Assembly: GCA_028752905.1 (NCBI GenBank)
Contig: JAQNBH010000048.1
Span: 186,001-250,000 of the forward strand
DNA from: Cladorhizidae sp. MBARI D1340-BT2
Taxonomy: Eukaryota > Porifera > Demospongiae > Poecilosclerida > Cladorhizidae
Length of the DNA: 64,000 nucleotides
Direction of reading: 5' to 3'
Under the pieces are notes generated by a model. The model saw only the letters and a program-made list of their open reading frames with translations, did not search any database and had not been told where the DNA came from. Within the stretch, counting starts at the first letter, position 1. Every line of letters begins with the position of its first letter. This document shows, one piece after another, positions 23,190 to 37,147 of the stretch. The position numbers and the translations under genes are program-made.

Positions 23190-24435
23190 ATCAAGTAAGA
23201 GTACAATTCATAACTGCCCTAATTAACAAGACCAAAGTCCCAGATTTTGTCAACTGATAGAGATGGCCCTTATCTGCAACATGTCAACAGATTATCAATA
23301 AATGTAGTGGTTTTTCACTGGCAGGCCACCGCTTTGGCAACTGGAAAACGCCAGGAAAGATCGCAAACCTTACCACTTCAAATCACCATAACTTGCTAAT
23401 ACTTAGAGTACTCAAAATTTTGGCACGTACAAAAGACAGATAATTAGAAGGGCTATCCGGTGATATAAAAATTATCTTTTTGGGGTAAAGTGTAGAAAAG
23501 TTATGAGCTTTACGGCAAAATAACAAGATTTTTTGGGGGAAAATGAGAAACATATAGACCAAATTAGGGCAAATATCAAGATAGAGAACACACAATGAAA
23601 CCTATCATTCGAATCATATCAAGTCCATTACAGTGAAGTCTGCAGAATATTATGGATGTTTGATATCAACAGAGAGCACAGGGAGAGACCTATCTTAATA
23701 GCTATATATCAAGTTTATACAGTGAAGTGTGGAGAATCTATGAAGCTAACCTGTTTAGCATCAAGATAGAGAACACATAGAGAAACCTATCTTGTGATTC
23801 TATGTATGCAGAATATACGGATGTTTGGTATCAAGAGAGAGAACAGAGAGAGGCCTACCTTTAGAGCTATATATCAAGTCTATTCAGTGAAGTGTGGAGA
23901 ATCTATGAAGCTAACATGTTTAGCTCAAGATAGAGAACACTGAGAGATACCTATCTTGCAAGTCCATTACAGTGAAGTGTGCAGAATATATGGATGTTTG
24001 GTATCAAGAGAGAGCACTTAGAGAGTCCTATCTTAATAGCTATACATCAAGTCTATTCAGTGAAGTGTGGAGAATCTATGAAGCTAACCTGTTTAGCATC
24101 AAGATAGAGAACACATAGAGAAACCTATCTTGTGATTCTATGTATGCAGAATATACGGATGTTTGGTATCAAGAGAGAGAACAGAGAGAGGCCTACCTTT
24201 AGAGCTATATATCAAGTCTATTCAGTGAAGTGTGGAGAATCTATGAAGCTAACATGTTCAGCTCAAGATAGAGAACACTGAGAGATACCTATCTTGCAAG
24301 TCCATTACAGTGAAGTGTGCAGAATATATGGATGTTTGGTATCAAGAGAGAGCACTTAGAGAGTCCTATCTTAATAGCTATACATCAAGTCTATTCAGTG
24401 AAGTGTGGATAATCTACGAAGCTAACATGTTTAGC
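23190..24435 (+). repeat. Unit 24, extended 1246 bp
   Basis: Equivalent of unit 16 (shift 7940). Chimeric C2 at 24003-24097; extra B-C at 24098-24435. Last 1246 bp unit in the window. Confidence 0.95.
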
Positions 24436-25343
24436 ATCAAGTAAGAGTACAATTCATAACTGCCCTAATTAACAAGACCAAAGTCCCAGATTTTGTCAAC
24501 TGATAGAGATGGCCCTTATCTGCAACATGTCAACAGATTATCAATAAATGTAGTGGTTTTTCACTGGCAGGCCACCGCTTTGGCAACTGGAAAACGCCAG
24601 GAAAGATCGCAAACCTTACCACTTCAAATCACCATAACTTGCTAATACTTAGAGTACTCAAAATTTTGGCACGTACAAAAGACAGATAATTAGAAGGGCT
24701 ATCCGGTGATATAAAAATTATCTTTTTGGGGTAAAGTGTAGAAAAGTTATGAGCTTTACGGCAAAATAACAAGATTTTTGGGGGGAAAATGAGAAACATA
24801 TAGACCAAATTAGGGCAAATATCAAGATAGAGAACACACAATGAAACCTATCATTCGAATCATATCAAGTCCATTACAGTGAAGTCTGCAGAATATTATC
24901 GATGTTTGATATCAACAGAGAGCACAGGGAGAGACCTATCTTAATAGCTATATATCAAGTTTATACAGTGAAGTGTGGAGAATCTATGAAGCTAACCTGT
25001 TTAGCATCAAGATAGAGAACACATAGAGAAACCTATCTTGTGATTCTATGTATGCAGAATATACGGATGTTTGGTATCAAGAGAGAGAACAGAGAGAGAC
25101 CTACCTTTAGAGCTATATATCAAGTCTATTCAGTGAAGTGTGGAGAATCTATGAAGCTAACATGTTCAGCTCAAGATAGAGAACACTGAGAGATACCTAT
25201 CTTGCAAGTCCATTACAGTGAAGTGTGCAGAATATATGGATGTTTGGTATCAAGAGTGAGCACTTAGAGAGTCCTATCTTAATAGCTATACATCAAGTCT
25301 ATTCAGTGAAGTGTGGCTAATCTACGAAGCTAACATGTTTAGC
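24436..25343 (+). repeat. Unit 25, 908 bp
   Basis: Equivalent of unit 17, including ATTATCG in A1, GAGAGACCTACC and GGCTAATC. Confidence 0.95.
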
Positions 25344-26251
25344 ATCAAGTAAGAGTACAATTCATAACTGCCCTAATTAACAAGACCAAAGTCCCAGATT
25401 TTGTCAACTGATAGAGAAGGCCCTTATCTGCAACATGTCAACAGATTATCAATAAATGTAGTGGTTTTTCACTGGCAGGCCACCGCTTTGGCAACTGGAA
25501 AACGCCAGGAAAGATCGCAAACCTTACCACTTCAAATCACCATAACTTGCTAATACTTAGAGTACTCAAAATTTTGGCACGTACAAAAGACAGATAATTA
25601 GAAGGGCTATTCGGTGATATAAAAATTATCTTTTTTGGGTAAAGTGTAGCAAAGTTATGAGCTTTACGGCAAAATAACAAGATTTTTTGGGGGAAAATGA
25701 GAAACATATAGACCAAATTAGGGCAAATATCAAGATAGAGAACACACAATGAAACCTATCATTCGAATCATATCAAGTCCATTACAGTGAAGTGTGCAGA
25801 ATATTATGGATGTTTGATATCAACAGAGAGCACAGGGAGAGACCTATCTTAATAGCTATATATCAAGTTTATACAGTGAAGTGTGGAGAATCTATGAAGC
25901 TAACCTGTTTAGCATCAAGATAGAGAACACATAGAGAAACCTATCTTGTGATTCTATGTATGCAGAATATACGGATGTTTGGTATCAAGAGAGAGAACAG
26001 AGAGAGGCCTACCTTTAGAGCTATATATCAAGTCTATTCAGTGAAGTGTGGAGAATCTATGAAGCTAACATATTTAGCTCAAGATAGAGAACACTGAGAG
26101 ATACCTATCTTGCAAGTCCATTACAGTGAAGTGTGCAGAATATATGGATGTTTGGTATCAAGAGTGAGCACTTAGAGAGTCCTATCTTAATAGCTATACA
26201 TCAAGTCTATTCAGTGAAGTGTGGCTAATCTACGAAGCTAACATGTTTAGC
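25344..26251 (+). repeat. Unit 26, 908 bp, ATTCGG type
   Basis: Equivalent of unit 6 but tract 2 is T6G5A4 and the C1 end is GTTTGG rather than GTTTCG. Body CT, CATATTTA, GAGTGAG, GGCTAATC. Confidence 0.95.
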
Positions 26252-27159
26252 ATCAAGTAAGAGTACAATTCATAACTGCCCTAATTAACAAGACCAAAGT
26301 CCCAGATTTTGTCAACTGATAGAGAAGGCCCTTATCTGCAACATGTCAACAGATTATCAATAAATGTAGTGGTTTTTCACTGGCAGGCCACCGCTTTGGC
26401 AACTGGAAAACGCCAGGAAAGATCGCAAACCTTACCACTTCAAATCACCATAACTTGCTAATACTTAGAGTACTCAAAATTTTGGCACGTACAAAAGACA
26501 GATAATTAGAAGGGCTATCCGGTGATATAAAAATTATCTTTTTTGGGTAAAGTGTAGCAAAGTTATGAGCTTTACGGCAAAATAACAAGATTTTTGGGGG
26601 GAAAATGAGAAACATATAGACCAAATTAGGGCAAATATCAAGATAGAGAACACACAATGAAACCTATCATTCGAATCATATCAAGTCCATTACAGTGAAG
26701 TGTGCAGAATATTATGGATGTTTGATATCAACAGAGAGCACAGGGAGAGACCTATCTTAATAGCTATATATCAAGTTTATACAGTGAAGTGTGGAGAATC
26801 TATGAAGCTAACCTGTTTAGCATCAAGATAGAGAACACATAGAGAAACCTATCTTGTGATTCTATGTATGCAGAATATACGGATGTTTGGTATCAAGAGA
26901 GAGAACAGAGAGAGGCCTACCTTTAGAGTGATATATCAAGTCTATTCAGTGAAGTGTGGAGAATCTATGAAGCTAACATGTTTAGCTCAAGATAGAGAAC
27001 ACTGAGAGATACCTATCTTGCAAGTCCATTACAGTGAAGTGTGCAGAATATATGGATGTTTGGTATCAAGAGAGAGCACTTAGAGAGTCCTATCTTAATA
27101 GCTATACATCAAGTCTATTCAGTGAAGTGTGGATAATCTACGAAGCTAACATGTTTAGC
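26252..27159 (+). repeat. Unit 27, 908 bp
   Basis: U close to unit 7 but CCGGTGAT; +306 C; T5G6A4. Body TG, so it is not the extended body that follows this U type in copy 1. Confidence 0.95.
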
Positions 27160-28067
27160 ATCAAGTAAGAGTACAATTCATAACTGCCCTAATTAACAAG
27201 ACCAAAGTCCCAGATTTTGTCAACTGATAGAGAAGGCCCTTATCTGCAACATGTCAACAGATTATCAATAAATGTAGTGGTTTTTCACTGGCAGGCCACC
27301 GCTTTGGCAACTGGAAAACGCCAGGAAAGATCACAAACCTTACCACTTCAAATCACCATAACTTGCTAATACTTGGAGTACTCAAACTTTTGGCACGTAC
27401 AAAAGACAGATAATTAGAAGGGCTATCCGGTGATATAAAAATTATCTTTTTTGGGTAAAGTGTAGCAAAGTTATGAGCTTTACGGCAAAATAACAAGATT
27501 TTGGGGGGGGAAATGAGAAACATATAGACCAAATTAGGGCAAATATCAAGATAGAGAACACACAATGAAACCTATCATTCGAATCATATCAAGTCCATTA
27601 CAGTGAAGTGTGCAGAATATTATGGATGTTTGATATCAACAGAGAGCACAGGGAGAGACCTATCTTAATAGCTATATATCAAGTTTATACAGTGAAGTGT
27701 GGAGAATCTATGAAGCTAACCTGTTTAGCATCAAGATAGAGAACACATAGAGAAACCTATCTTGTGATTCTATGTATGCAGAATATACGGATGTTTGGTA
27801 TCAAGAGAGAGAACAGAGAGAGGCCTACCTTTAGAGTGATATATCAAGTCTATTCAGTGAAGTGTGGAGAATCTATGAAGCTAACATGTTTAGCTCAAGA
27901 TAGAGAACACTGAGAGATACCTATCTTGCAAGTCCATTACAGTGAAGTGTGCAGAATATATGGATGTTTGGTATCAAGAGAGAGCACTTAGAGAGTCCTA
28001 TCTTAATAGCTATACATCAAGTCTATTCAGTGAAGTGTGGATAATCTACGAAGCTAACATGTTTAGC
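27160..28067 (+). repeat. Unit 28, 908 bp, ACTTGGAG type
   Basis: First unit with GATCACAA, ACTTGGAG and CAAACTTTTGG. +306 C; tract 2 T4G8A3; body TG. Confidence 0.95.
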
Positions 28068-28975
28068 ATCAAGTAAGAGTACAATTCATAACTGCCCTAA
28101 TTAACAAGACCAAAGTCCCAGATTTTGTCAACTGATAGAGAAGGCCCTTATCTGCAACATGTCAACAGATTATCAATAAATGTAGTGGTTTTTCACTGGC
28201 AGGCCACCGCTTTGGCAACTGGAAAACGCCAGGAAAGATCGCAAACCTTACCACTTCAAATCACCATAACTTGCTAATACTTAGAGTACTCAAAATTTTG
28301 GCACGTACAAAAGACAGATAATTAGAAGGGCTATCCGGTGATATAAAAATTATCTTTTTTGGGTAAAGTGTAGCAAAGTTATGAGCTTTACGGCAAAATA
28401 ACAAGATTTTTGGGGGAAAAATGAGAAACATATAGACCAAATTAGGGCAAATATCAAGATAGAGAACACACAATGAAACCTATCATTCGAATCATATCAA
28501 GTCCATTACAGTGAAGTGTGCAGAATATTATGGATGTTTGATATCAACAGAGAGCACAGGGAGAGACCTATCTTAATAGCTATATATCAAGTTTATACAG
28601 TGAAGTGTGGAGAATCTATGAAGCTAACCTGTTTAGCATCAAGATAGAGAACACATAGAGAAACCTATCTTGTGATTCTATGTATGCAGAATATACGGAT
28701 GTTTGGTATCAAGAGAGAGAACAGAGAGAGACCTACCTTTAGAGCTATATATCAAGTCTATTCAGTGAAGTGTGGAGAATCTATGAAGCTAACATATTTA
28801 GCTCAAGATAGAGAACACTGAGAGATACCTATCTTGCAAGTCCATTACAGTGAAGTGTGCAGAATATATGGATGTTTGGTATCAAGAGTGAGCACTTAGA
28901 GAGTCCTATCTTAATAGCTATACATCAAGTCTATTCAGTGAAGTGTGGCTAATCTACGAAGCTAACATGTTTAGC
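28068..28975 (+). repeat. Unit 29, 908 bp
   Basis: GATCGCAA; CCGGTGAT; +306 C; tract 2 T5G5A5, the only such composition. Body GAGAGACCTACC, CT, CATATTTA, GAGTGAG, GGCTAATC. Confidence 0.95.
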
Positions 28976-29883
28976 ATCAAGTAAGAGTACAATTCATAAC
29001 TGCCCTAATTAACAAGACCAAAGTCCCAGATTTTGTCAACTGATAGAGAAGGCCCTTATCTGCAACATGTCAACAGATTATCAATAAATGTAGTGGTTTT
29101 TCACTGGCAGGCCACCGCTTTGGCAACTGGAAAACGCCAGGAAAGATCGCAAACCTTACCACTTCAAATCACCATAACTTGCTAATACTTAGAGTACTCA
29201 AAATTTTGGCACGTACAAAAGACAGATAATTAGAAGGGCTATCCAATGATATAAAAATTATCTTTTTGGGGTAAAGTGTAGCAAAGTTATGAGCTTTACG
29301 GCAAAATAACAAGATTTTTGGGGGGAAAATGAGAAACATATAGACCAAATTAGGGCAAATATCAAGATAGAGAACACACAATGAAACCTATCATTCGAAT
29401 CATATCAAGTCCATTACAGTGAAGTGTGCAGAATATTATGGATGTTTGATATCAACAGAGAGCACAGGGAGAGACCTATCTTAATAGCTATATATCAAGT
29501 TTATACAGTGAAGTGTGGAGAATCTATGAAGCTAACCTGTTTAGCATCAAGATAGAGAACACATAGAGAAACCTATCTTGTGATTCTATGTATGCAGAAT
29601 ATACGGATGTTTGGTATCAAGAGAGAGAACAGAGAGAGGCCTACCTTTAGAGTGATATATCAAGTCTATTCAGTGAAGTGTGGAGAATCTATGAAGCTAA
29701 CATGTTTAGCTCAAGATAGAGAACACTGAGAGATACCTATCTTGCAAGTCCATTACAGTGAAGTGTGCAGAATATATGGATGTTTGGTATCAAGAGAGAG
29801 CACTTAGAGAGTCCTATCTTAATAGCTATACATCAAGTCTATTCAGTGAAGTGTGGATAATCTACGAAGCTAACATGTTTAGC
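28976..29883 (+). repeat. Unit 30, 908 bp
   Basis: Private CCAATGAT; tract 1 T5G4; +306 C; T5G6A4; body TG. Confidence 0.95.
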
Positions 29884-30791
29884 ATCAAGTAAGAGTACAA
29901 TTCATAACTGCCCTAATTAACAAGACCAAAGTCCCAGATTTTGTCAACTGATAGAGAAGGCCCTTATCTGCAACATGTCAACAGATTATCAATAAATGTA
30001 GTGGTTTTTCACTGGCAGGCCACCGCTTTGGCAACTGGAAAACGCCAGGAAAGATCACAAACCTTACCACTTCAAATCACCATAACTTGCTAATACTTGG
30101 AGTACTCAAAATTTTGGCACGTACAAAAGACAGATAATTAGAAGGGCTATCCGGTGATATAAAAATTATCTTTTTTGGATAAAGTGTAGCAAAGTTATGA
30201 GCTTTACGGCAAAATAACAAGATTTTTGGGGGGAAAATGAGAAACATATAGACCAAATTAGGGCAAATATCAAGATAGAGAACACACAATGAAACCTATC
30301 ATTCGAATCATATCAAGTCCATTACAGTGAAGTGTGCAGAATATTATGGATGTTTGATATCAACAGAGAGCACAGGGAGAGACCTATCTTAATAGCTATA
30401 TATCAAGTTTATACAGTGAAGTGTGGAGAATCTATGAAGCTAACCTGTTTAGCATCAAGATAGAGAACACATAGAGAAACCTATCTTGTGATTCTATGTA
30501 TGCAGAATATACGGATGTTTGGTATCAAGAGAGAGAACAGAGAGAGGCCTACCTTTAGAGCGATATATCAAGTCTATTCAGTGAAGTGTGGAGAATCTAT
30601 GAAGCTAACATGTTTAGCTCAAGATAGAGAACACTGAGAGATACCTATCTTGCAAGTCCATTACAGTGAAGTGTGCAGAATATATGGATGTTTGGTATCA
30701 AGAGAGAGCACTTAGAGAGTCCTATCTTAATAGCTATACATCAAGTCTATTCAGTGAAGTGTGGATAATCTACGAAGCTAACATGTCTAGC
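29884..30791 (+). repeat. Unit 31, 908 bp, hybrid ACTTGGAG type
   Basis: GATCACAA and ACTTGGAG but CAAAATTTTGG; tract 1 T6 GGA (TTTTTTGGATAAAG); T5G6A4. Body CG, ends CATGTCT. Confidence 0.95.
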
Positions 30792-31699
30792 ATCAAGTAA
30801 GAGTACAATTCATAACTGCCCTAATTAACAAGACCAAAGTCCCAGATTTTGTCAACTGATAGAGAAGGCCCTTATCTGCAACATGTCAACAGATTATCAA
30901 TAAATGTAGTGGTTTTTCACTGGCAGGCCACCGCTTTGGCAACTGGAAAACGCCAGGAAAGATCGCAAACCTTACCACTTCAAATCACCATAACTTGCTA
31001 ATACTTAGAGTACTCAAAATTTTGGCACGTACAAAAGACAGATAATTAGAAGGGCTATCCGGTGATATAAAAATTATCTTTTTTGGGTTAAGTATAGAAA
31101 AGTTATGAGCTTTACGGCAAAATAACAAGATTTTGGGGGGGGAAATGAGAAACATATAGACCAAATTAGGGCAAATATCAAGATAGAGAACACACAATGA
31201 AACCTATCATTCGAATCATATCAAGTCCATTACAGTGAAGTGTGCAGAATATTATGTATGTTTGATATCAACAGAGAGCACAGGGAGAGACCTATCTTAA
31301 TAGCTATATATCAAGTTTATACAGTGAAGTGTGGAGAATCTATGAAGCTAACCTGTTTAGCATCAAGATAGAGAACACATAGAGAAACCTATCTTGTGAT
31401 TCTATGTATGCAGAATATACGGATGTTTGGTATCAAGAGAGAGAACAGAGAGAGGCCTACCTTTAGAGCTATATATCAAGTCTATTCAGTGAAGTGTGGA
31501 GAATCTATGAAGCTAACATATTTAGCTCAAGATAGAGAACACTGAGAGATACCTATCTTGCAAGTCCATTACAGTGAAGTGTGCAGAATATATGGATGTT
31601 TGGTATCAAGAGTGAGCACTTAGAGAGTCCTATCTTAATAGCTATACATCAAGTCTATTCAGTGAAGTGTGGCTAATCTACGAAGCTAACATGTTTAGC
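30792..31699 (+). repeat. Unit 32, 908 bp, AAGTATAG type
   Basis: GGGTTAAGTATAG, with a private TTAAG; T4G8A3; A1 has ATTATGTATG. Body CT, CATATTTA, GAGTGAG, GGCTAATC. Confidence 0.95.
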
Positions 31700-32607
31700 A
31701 TCAAGTAAGAGTACAATTCATAACTGCCCTAATTAACAAGACCAAAGTCCCAGATTTTGTCAACTGATAGAGAAGGCCCTTATCTGCAACATGTCAACAG
31801 ATTATCAATAAATGTAGTGGTTTTTCACTGGCAGGCCACCGCTTTGGCAACTGGAAAACGCCAGGAAAGATCGCAAACCTTACCACTTCAAATCACCATA
31901 ACTTGCTAATACTTAGAGTACTCAAAATTTTGGCACGTACAAAAGACAGATAATTAGAAGGGCTATCCAGTGATATAAAAATTATCTTTTTTGGGTAAAG
32001 TGTAGAAAAGTTATGAGCTTTACGGCAAAATAACAAGATTTTGGGGGGGGAAATGAGAAACATATAGACCAAATTAGGGCAAATATCAAGATAGAGAACA
32101 CACAATGAAACCTATCATTCGAATCATATCAAGTCCATTACAGTGAAGTGTGCAGAATATTATGGATGTTTGATATCAACAGAGAGCACAGGGAGAGACC
32201 TATCTTAATAGCTATATATCAAGTTTATACAGTGAAGTGTGGAGAATCTATGAAGCTAACCTGTTTAGCATCAAGATAGAGAACACATAGAGAAACCTAT
32301 CTTGTGATTCTATGTATGCAGAATATACGGATGTTTGGTATCAAGAGAGAGAACAGAGAGAGGCCTACCTTTAGAGTGATATATCAAGTCTATTCAGTGA
32401 AGTGTGGAGAATCTATGAAGCTAACATGTTTAGCTCAAGATAGAGAACACTGAGAGATACCTATCTTGCAAGTCCATTACAGTGAAGTGTGCAGAATATA
32501 TGGATGTTTGGTATCAAGAGAGAGCACTTAGAGAGTCCTATCTTAATAGCTATACATCAAGTCTATTCAGTGAAGTGTGGATAATCTACGAAGCTAACAT
32601 GTTTAGC
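31700..32607 (+). repeat. Unit 33, 908 bp, CCAGTGAT type
   Basis: CCAGTGAT with +306 A and T4G8A3; body TG. The U looks mosaic between the CCAGTGAT and AAGTATAG subtypes. Confidence 0.95.
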
Positions 32608-33515
32608 ATCAAGTAAGAGTACAATTCATAACTGCCCTAATTAACAAGACCAAAGTCCCAGATTTTGTCAACTGATAGAGAAGGCCCTTATCTGCAACAT
32701 GTCAACAGATTATCAATAAATGTAGTGGTTTTTCACTGGCAGGCCACCGCTTTGGCAACTGGAAAACGCCAGGAAAGATCACAAACCTTACCACTTCAAA
32801 TCACCATAACTTGCTAATACTTGGAGTACTCAAACTTTTGGCACGTACAAAAGACAGATAATTAGAAGGGCTATCCGGTGATATAAAAATTATCTTTTTT
32901 GGATAAAGTGTAGCAAAGTTATGAGCTTTACGGCAAAATAACAAGATTTTTGGGGGGAAAATGAGAAACATATAGACCAAATTAGGGCAAATATCAAGAT
33001 AGAGAACACACAATGAAACCTATCATTCGAATCATATCAAGTCCATTACAGTGAAGTGTGCAGAATATTATGGATGTTTGATATCAACAGAGAGCACAGG
33101 GAGAGACCTATCTTAATAGCTATATATCAAGTTTATACAGTGAAGTGTGGAGAATCTATGAAGCTAACCTGTTTAGCATCAAGATAGAGAACACATAGAG
33201 AAACCTATCTTGTGATTCTATGTATGCAGAATATACGGATGTTTGGTATCAAGAGAGAGAACAGAGAGAGGCCTACCTTTAGAGTGATATATCAAGTCTA
33301 TTCAGTGAAGTGTGGAGAATCTATGAAGCTAACATGTTTAGCTCAAGATAGAGAACACTGAGAGATACCTATCTTGCAAGTCCATTACAGTGAAGTGTGC
33401 AGAATATATGGATGTTTGGTATCAAGAGAGAGCACTTAGAGAGTCCTATCTTAATAGCTATACATCAAGTCTATTCAGTGAAGTGTGGATAATCTACGAA
33501 GCTAACATGTCTAGC
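32608..33515 (+). repeat. Unit 34, 908 bp, ACTTGGAG type
   Basis: GATCACAA, ACTTGGAG, CAAACTTTTGG, GGATAAAG, T5G6A4. Body TG but ends CATGTCT, an unusual combination. Confidence 0.95.
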
Positions 33516-34423
33516 ATCAAGTAAGAGTACAATTCATAACTGCCCTAATTAACAAGACCAAAGTCCCAGATTTTGTCAACTGATAGAGAAGGCCCTTATC
33601 TGCAACATGTCAACAGATTATCAATAAATGTAGTGGTTTTTCACTGGCAGGCCACCGCTTTGGCAACTGGAAAACGCCAGGAAAGATCACAAACCTTACC
33701 ACTTCAAATCACCATAACTTGCTAATACTTGGAGTACTCAAACTTTTGGCACGTACAAAAGACAGATAATTAGAAGGGCTATCCGGTGATATAAAAATTA
33801 TCTTTTTTGGATAAAGTGTAGCAAAGTTATGAGCTTTACGGCAAAATAACAAGATTTTTGGGGGGAAAATGAGAAACATATAGACCAAATTAGGGCAAAT
33901 ATCAAGATAGAGAACACACAATGAAACCTATCATTCGAATCATATCAAGTCCATTACAGTGAAGTGTGCAGAATATTATGGATGTTTGATATCAACAGAG
34001 AGCACAGGGAGAGACCTATCTTAATAGCTATATATCAAGTTTATACAGTGAAGTGTGGAGAATCTATGAAGCTAACCTGTTTAGCATCAAGATAGAGAAC
34101 ACATAGAGAAACCTATCTTGTGATTCTATGTATGCAGAATATACGGATGTTTGGTATCAAGAGAGAGAACAGAGAGAGGCCTACCTTTAGAGCGATATAT
34201 CAAGTCTATTCAGTGAAGTGTGGAGAATCTATGAAGCTAACATGTTTAGCTCAAGATAGAGAACACTGAGAGATACCTATCTTGCAAGTCCATTACAGTG
34301 AAGTGTGCAGAATATATGGATGTTTGGTATCAAGAGAGAGCACTTAGAGAGTCCTATCTTAATAGCTATACATCAAGTCTATTCAGTGAAGTGTGGATAA
34401 TCTACGAAGCTAACATGTCTAGC
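33516..34423 (+). repeat. Unit 35, 908 bp, ACTTGGAG type
   Basis: U as in unit 34, including GGATAAAG. Body CG, ends CATGTCT. Confidence 0.95.
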
Positions 34424-35331
34424 ATCAAGTAAGAGTACAATTCATAACTGCCCTAATTAACAAGACCAAAGTCCCAGATTTTGTCAACTGATAGAGAAGG
34501 CCCTTATCTGCAACATGTCAACAGATTATCAATAAATGTAGTGGTTTTTCACTGGCAGGCCACCGCTTTGGCAACTGGAAAACGCCAGGAAAGATCGCAA
34601 ACCTTACCACTTCAAATCACCATAACTTGCTAATACTTAGAGTACTCAAAATTTTGGCACGTACAAAAGACAGATAATTAGAAGGGCTATCCGGTGATAT
34701 AAAAATTATCTTTTTTGGGTAAAGTATAGAAAAGTTATGAGCTTTACGGCAAAATAACAAGATTTTGGGGGGGGAAATGAGAAACATATAGACCAAATTA
34801 GGGCAAATATCAAGATAGAGAACACACAATGAAACCTATCATTCGAATCATATCAAGTCCATTACAGTGAAGTGTGCAGAATATTATGGATGTTTGATAT
34901 CAACAGAGAGCACAGGGAGAGACCTATCTTAATAGCTATATATCAAGTTTATACAGTGAAGTGTGGAGAATCTATGAAGCTAACCTGTTTAGCATCAAGA
35001 TAGAGAACACATAGAGAAACCTATCTTGTGATTCTATGTATGCAGAATATACGGATGTTTGGTATCAAGAGAGAGAACAGAGAGAGGCCTACCTTTAGAG
35101 CTATATATCAAGTCTATTCAGTGAAGTGTGGAGAATCTATGAAGCTAACATATTTAGCTCAAGATAGAGAACACTGAGAGATACCTATCTTGCAAGTCCA
35201 TTACAGTGAAGTGTGCAGAATATATGGATGTTTGGTATCAAGAGTGAGCACTTAGAGAGTCCTATCTTAATAGCTATACATCAAGTCTATTCAGTGAAGT
35301 GTGGCTAATCTACGAAGCTAACATGTTTAGC
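34424..35331 (+). repeat. Unit 36, 908 bp, AAGTATAG type
   Basis: GATCGCAA, AAGTATAGAAAAG, T4G8A3. Body CT, CATATTTA, GAGTGAG, GGCTAATC. Confidence 0.95.
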
Positions 35332-36239
35332 ATCAAGTAAGAGTACAATTCATAACTGCCCTAATTAACAAGACCAAAGTCCCAGATTTTGTCAACTGAT
35401 AGAGAAGGCCCTTATCTGCAACATGTCAACAGATTATCAATAAATGTAGTGGTTTTTCACTGGCAGGCCACCGCTTTGGCAACTGGAAAACGCCAGGAAA
35501 GATCGCAAACCTTACCACTTCAAATCACCATAACTTGCTAATACTTAGAGTACTCAAAATTTTGGCACGTATAAAAGACAGATAATTAGAAGGGCTATCC
35601 AGTGATATAAAAATTATCTTTTTTGGGTAAAGTGTAGCAAAGTTATGAGCTTTACGGCAAAATAACAAGATTTTTGGGGGGAAAATGAGAAACATATAGA
35701 CCAAATTAGGGCAAATATCAAGATAGAGAACACACAATGAAACCTATCATTCGAATCATATCAAGTCCATTACAGTGAAGTGTGCAGAATATTATGGATG
35801 TTTGATATCAACAGAGAGCACAGGGAGAGACCTATCTTAATAGCTATATATCAAGTTTATACAGTGAAGTGTGGAGAATCTATGAAGCTAACCTGTTTAG
35901 CATCAAGATAGAGAACACATAGAGAAACCTATCTTGTGATTCTATGTATGCAGAATATACGGATGTTTGGTATCAAGAGAGAGAACAGAGAGAGGCCTAC
36001 CTTTAGAGTGATATATCAAGTCTATTCAGTGAAGTGTGGAGAATCTATGAAGCTAACATGTTTAGCTCAAGATAGAGAACACTGAGAGATACCTATCTTG
36101 CAAGTCCATTACAGTGAAGTGTGCAGAATATATGGATGTTTGGTATCAAGAGAGAGCACTTAGAGAGTCCTATCTTAATAGCTATACATCAAGTCTATTC
36201 AGTGAAGTGTGGATAATCTACGAAGCTAACATGTTTAGC
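35332..36239 (+). repeat. Unit 37, 908 bp, CCAGTGAT type
   Basis: CCAGTGAT, +306 C, T5G6A4 and ACGTATAAAAG (C to T, seen again only in unit 65). Body TG. Confidence 0.95.
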
Positions 36240-37147
36240 ATCAAGTAAGAGTACAATTCATAACTGCCCTAATTAACAAGACCAAAGTCCCAGATTTTGT
36301 CAACTGATAGAGAAGGCCCTTATCTGCAACATGTCAACAGATTATCAATAAATGTAGTGGTTTTTCACTGGCAGGCCACCGCTTTGGCAACTGGAAAACG
36401 CCAGGAAAGATCACAAACCTTACCACTTCAAATCACCATAACTTGCTAATACTTGGAGTACTCAAACTTTTGGCACGTACAAAAGACAGATAATTAGAAG
36501 GGCTATCCGGTGATATAAAAATTATCTTTTTTGGGTAAAGTGTAGCAAAGTTATGAGCTTTACGGCAAAATAACAAGATTTTTGGGGGGAAAATGAGAAA
36601 CATATAGACCAAATTAGGGCAAATATCAAGATAGAGAACACACAATGAAACCTATCATTCGAATCATATCAAGTCCATTACAGTGAAGTGTGCAGAATAT
36701 TATGGATGTTTGATATCAACAGAGAGCACAGGGAGAGACCTATCTTAATAGCTATATATCAAGTTTATACAGTGAAGTGTGGAGAATCTATGAAGCTAAC
36801 CTGTTTAGCATCAAGATAGAGAACACATAGAGAAACCTATCTTGTGATTCTATGTATGCAGAATATACGGATGTTTGGTATCAAGAGAGAGAACAGAGAG
36901 AGGCCTACCTTTAGAGCGATATATCAAGTCTATTCAGTGAAGTGTGGAGAATCTATGAAGCTAACATGTTTAGCTCAAGATAGAGAACACTGAGAGATAC
37001 CTATCTTGCAAGTCCATTACAGTGAAGTGTGCAGAATATATGGATGTTTGGTATCAAGAGAGAGCACTTAGAGAGTCCTATCTTAATAGCTATACATCAA
37101 GTCTATTCAGTGAAGTGTGGATAATCTACGAAGCTAACATGTCTAGC
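36240..37147 (+). repeat. Unit 38, 908 bp, ACTTGGAG type
   Basis: GATCACAA, CAAACTTTTGG, tract 1 T6G3, T5G6A4. Body CG, CATGTCT. Confidence 0.95.

Larger units (their letters stand above)
17404..27159 (+). repeat. Macro-repeat copy 3 (9756 bp)
   Basis: Marked unit 17404, two 1816 bp pairs (18312/19220, 20128/21036), 1246 bp units 21944 and 23190, then 24436, 25344 and 26252. Units 20128-25343 match copy 2 at a shift of about 7940. Its length equals that of copy 2, but by a different composition: one pair fewer and two end units more. Confidence 0.85.
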
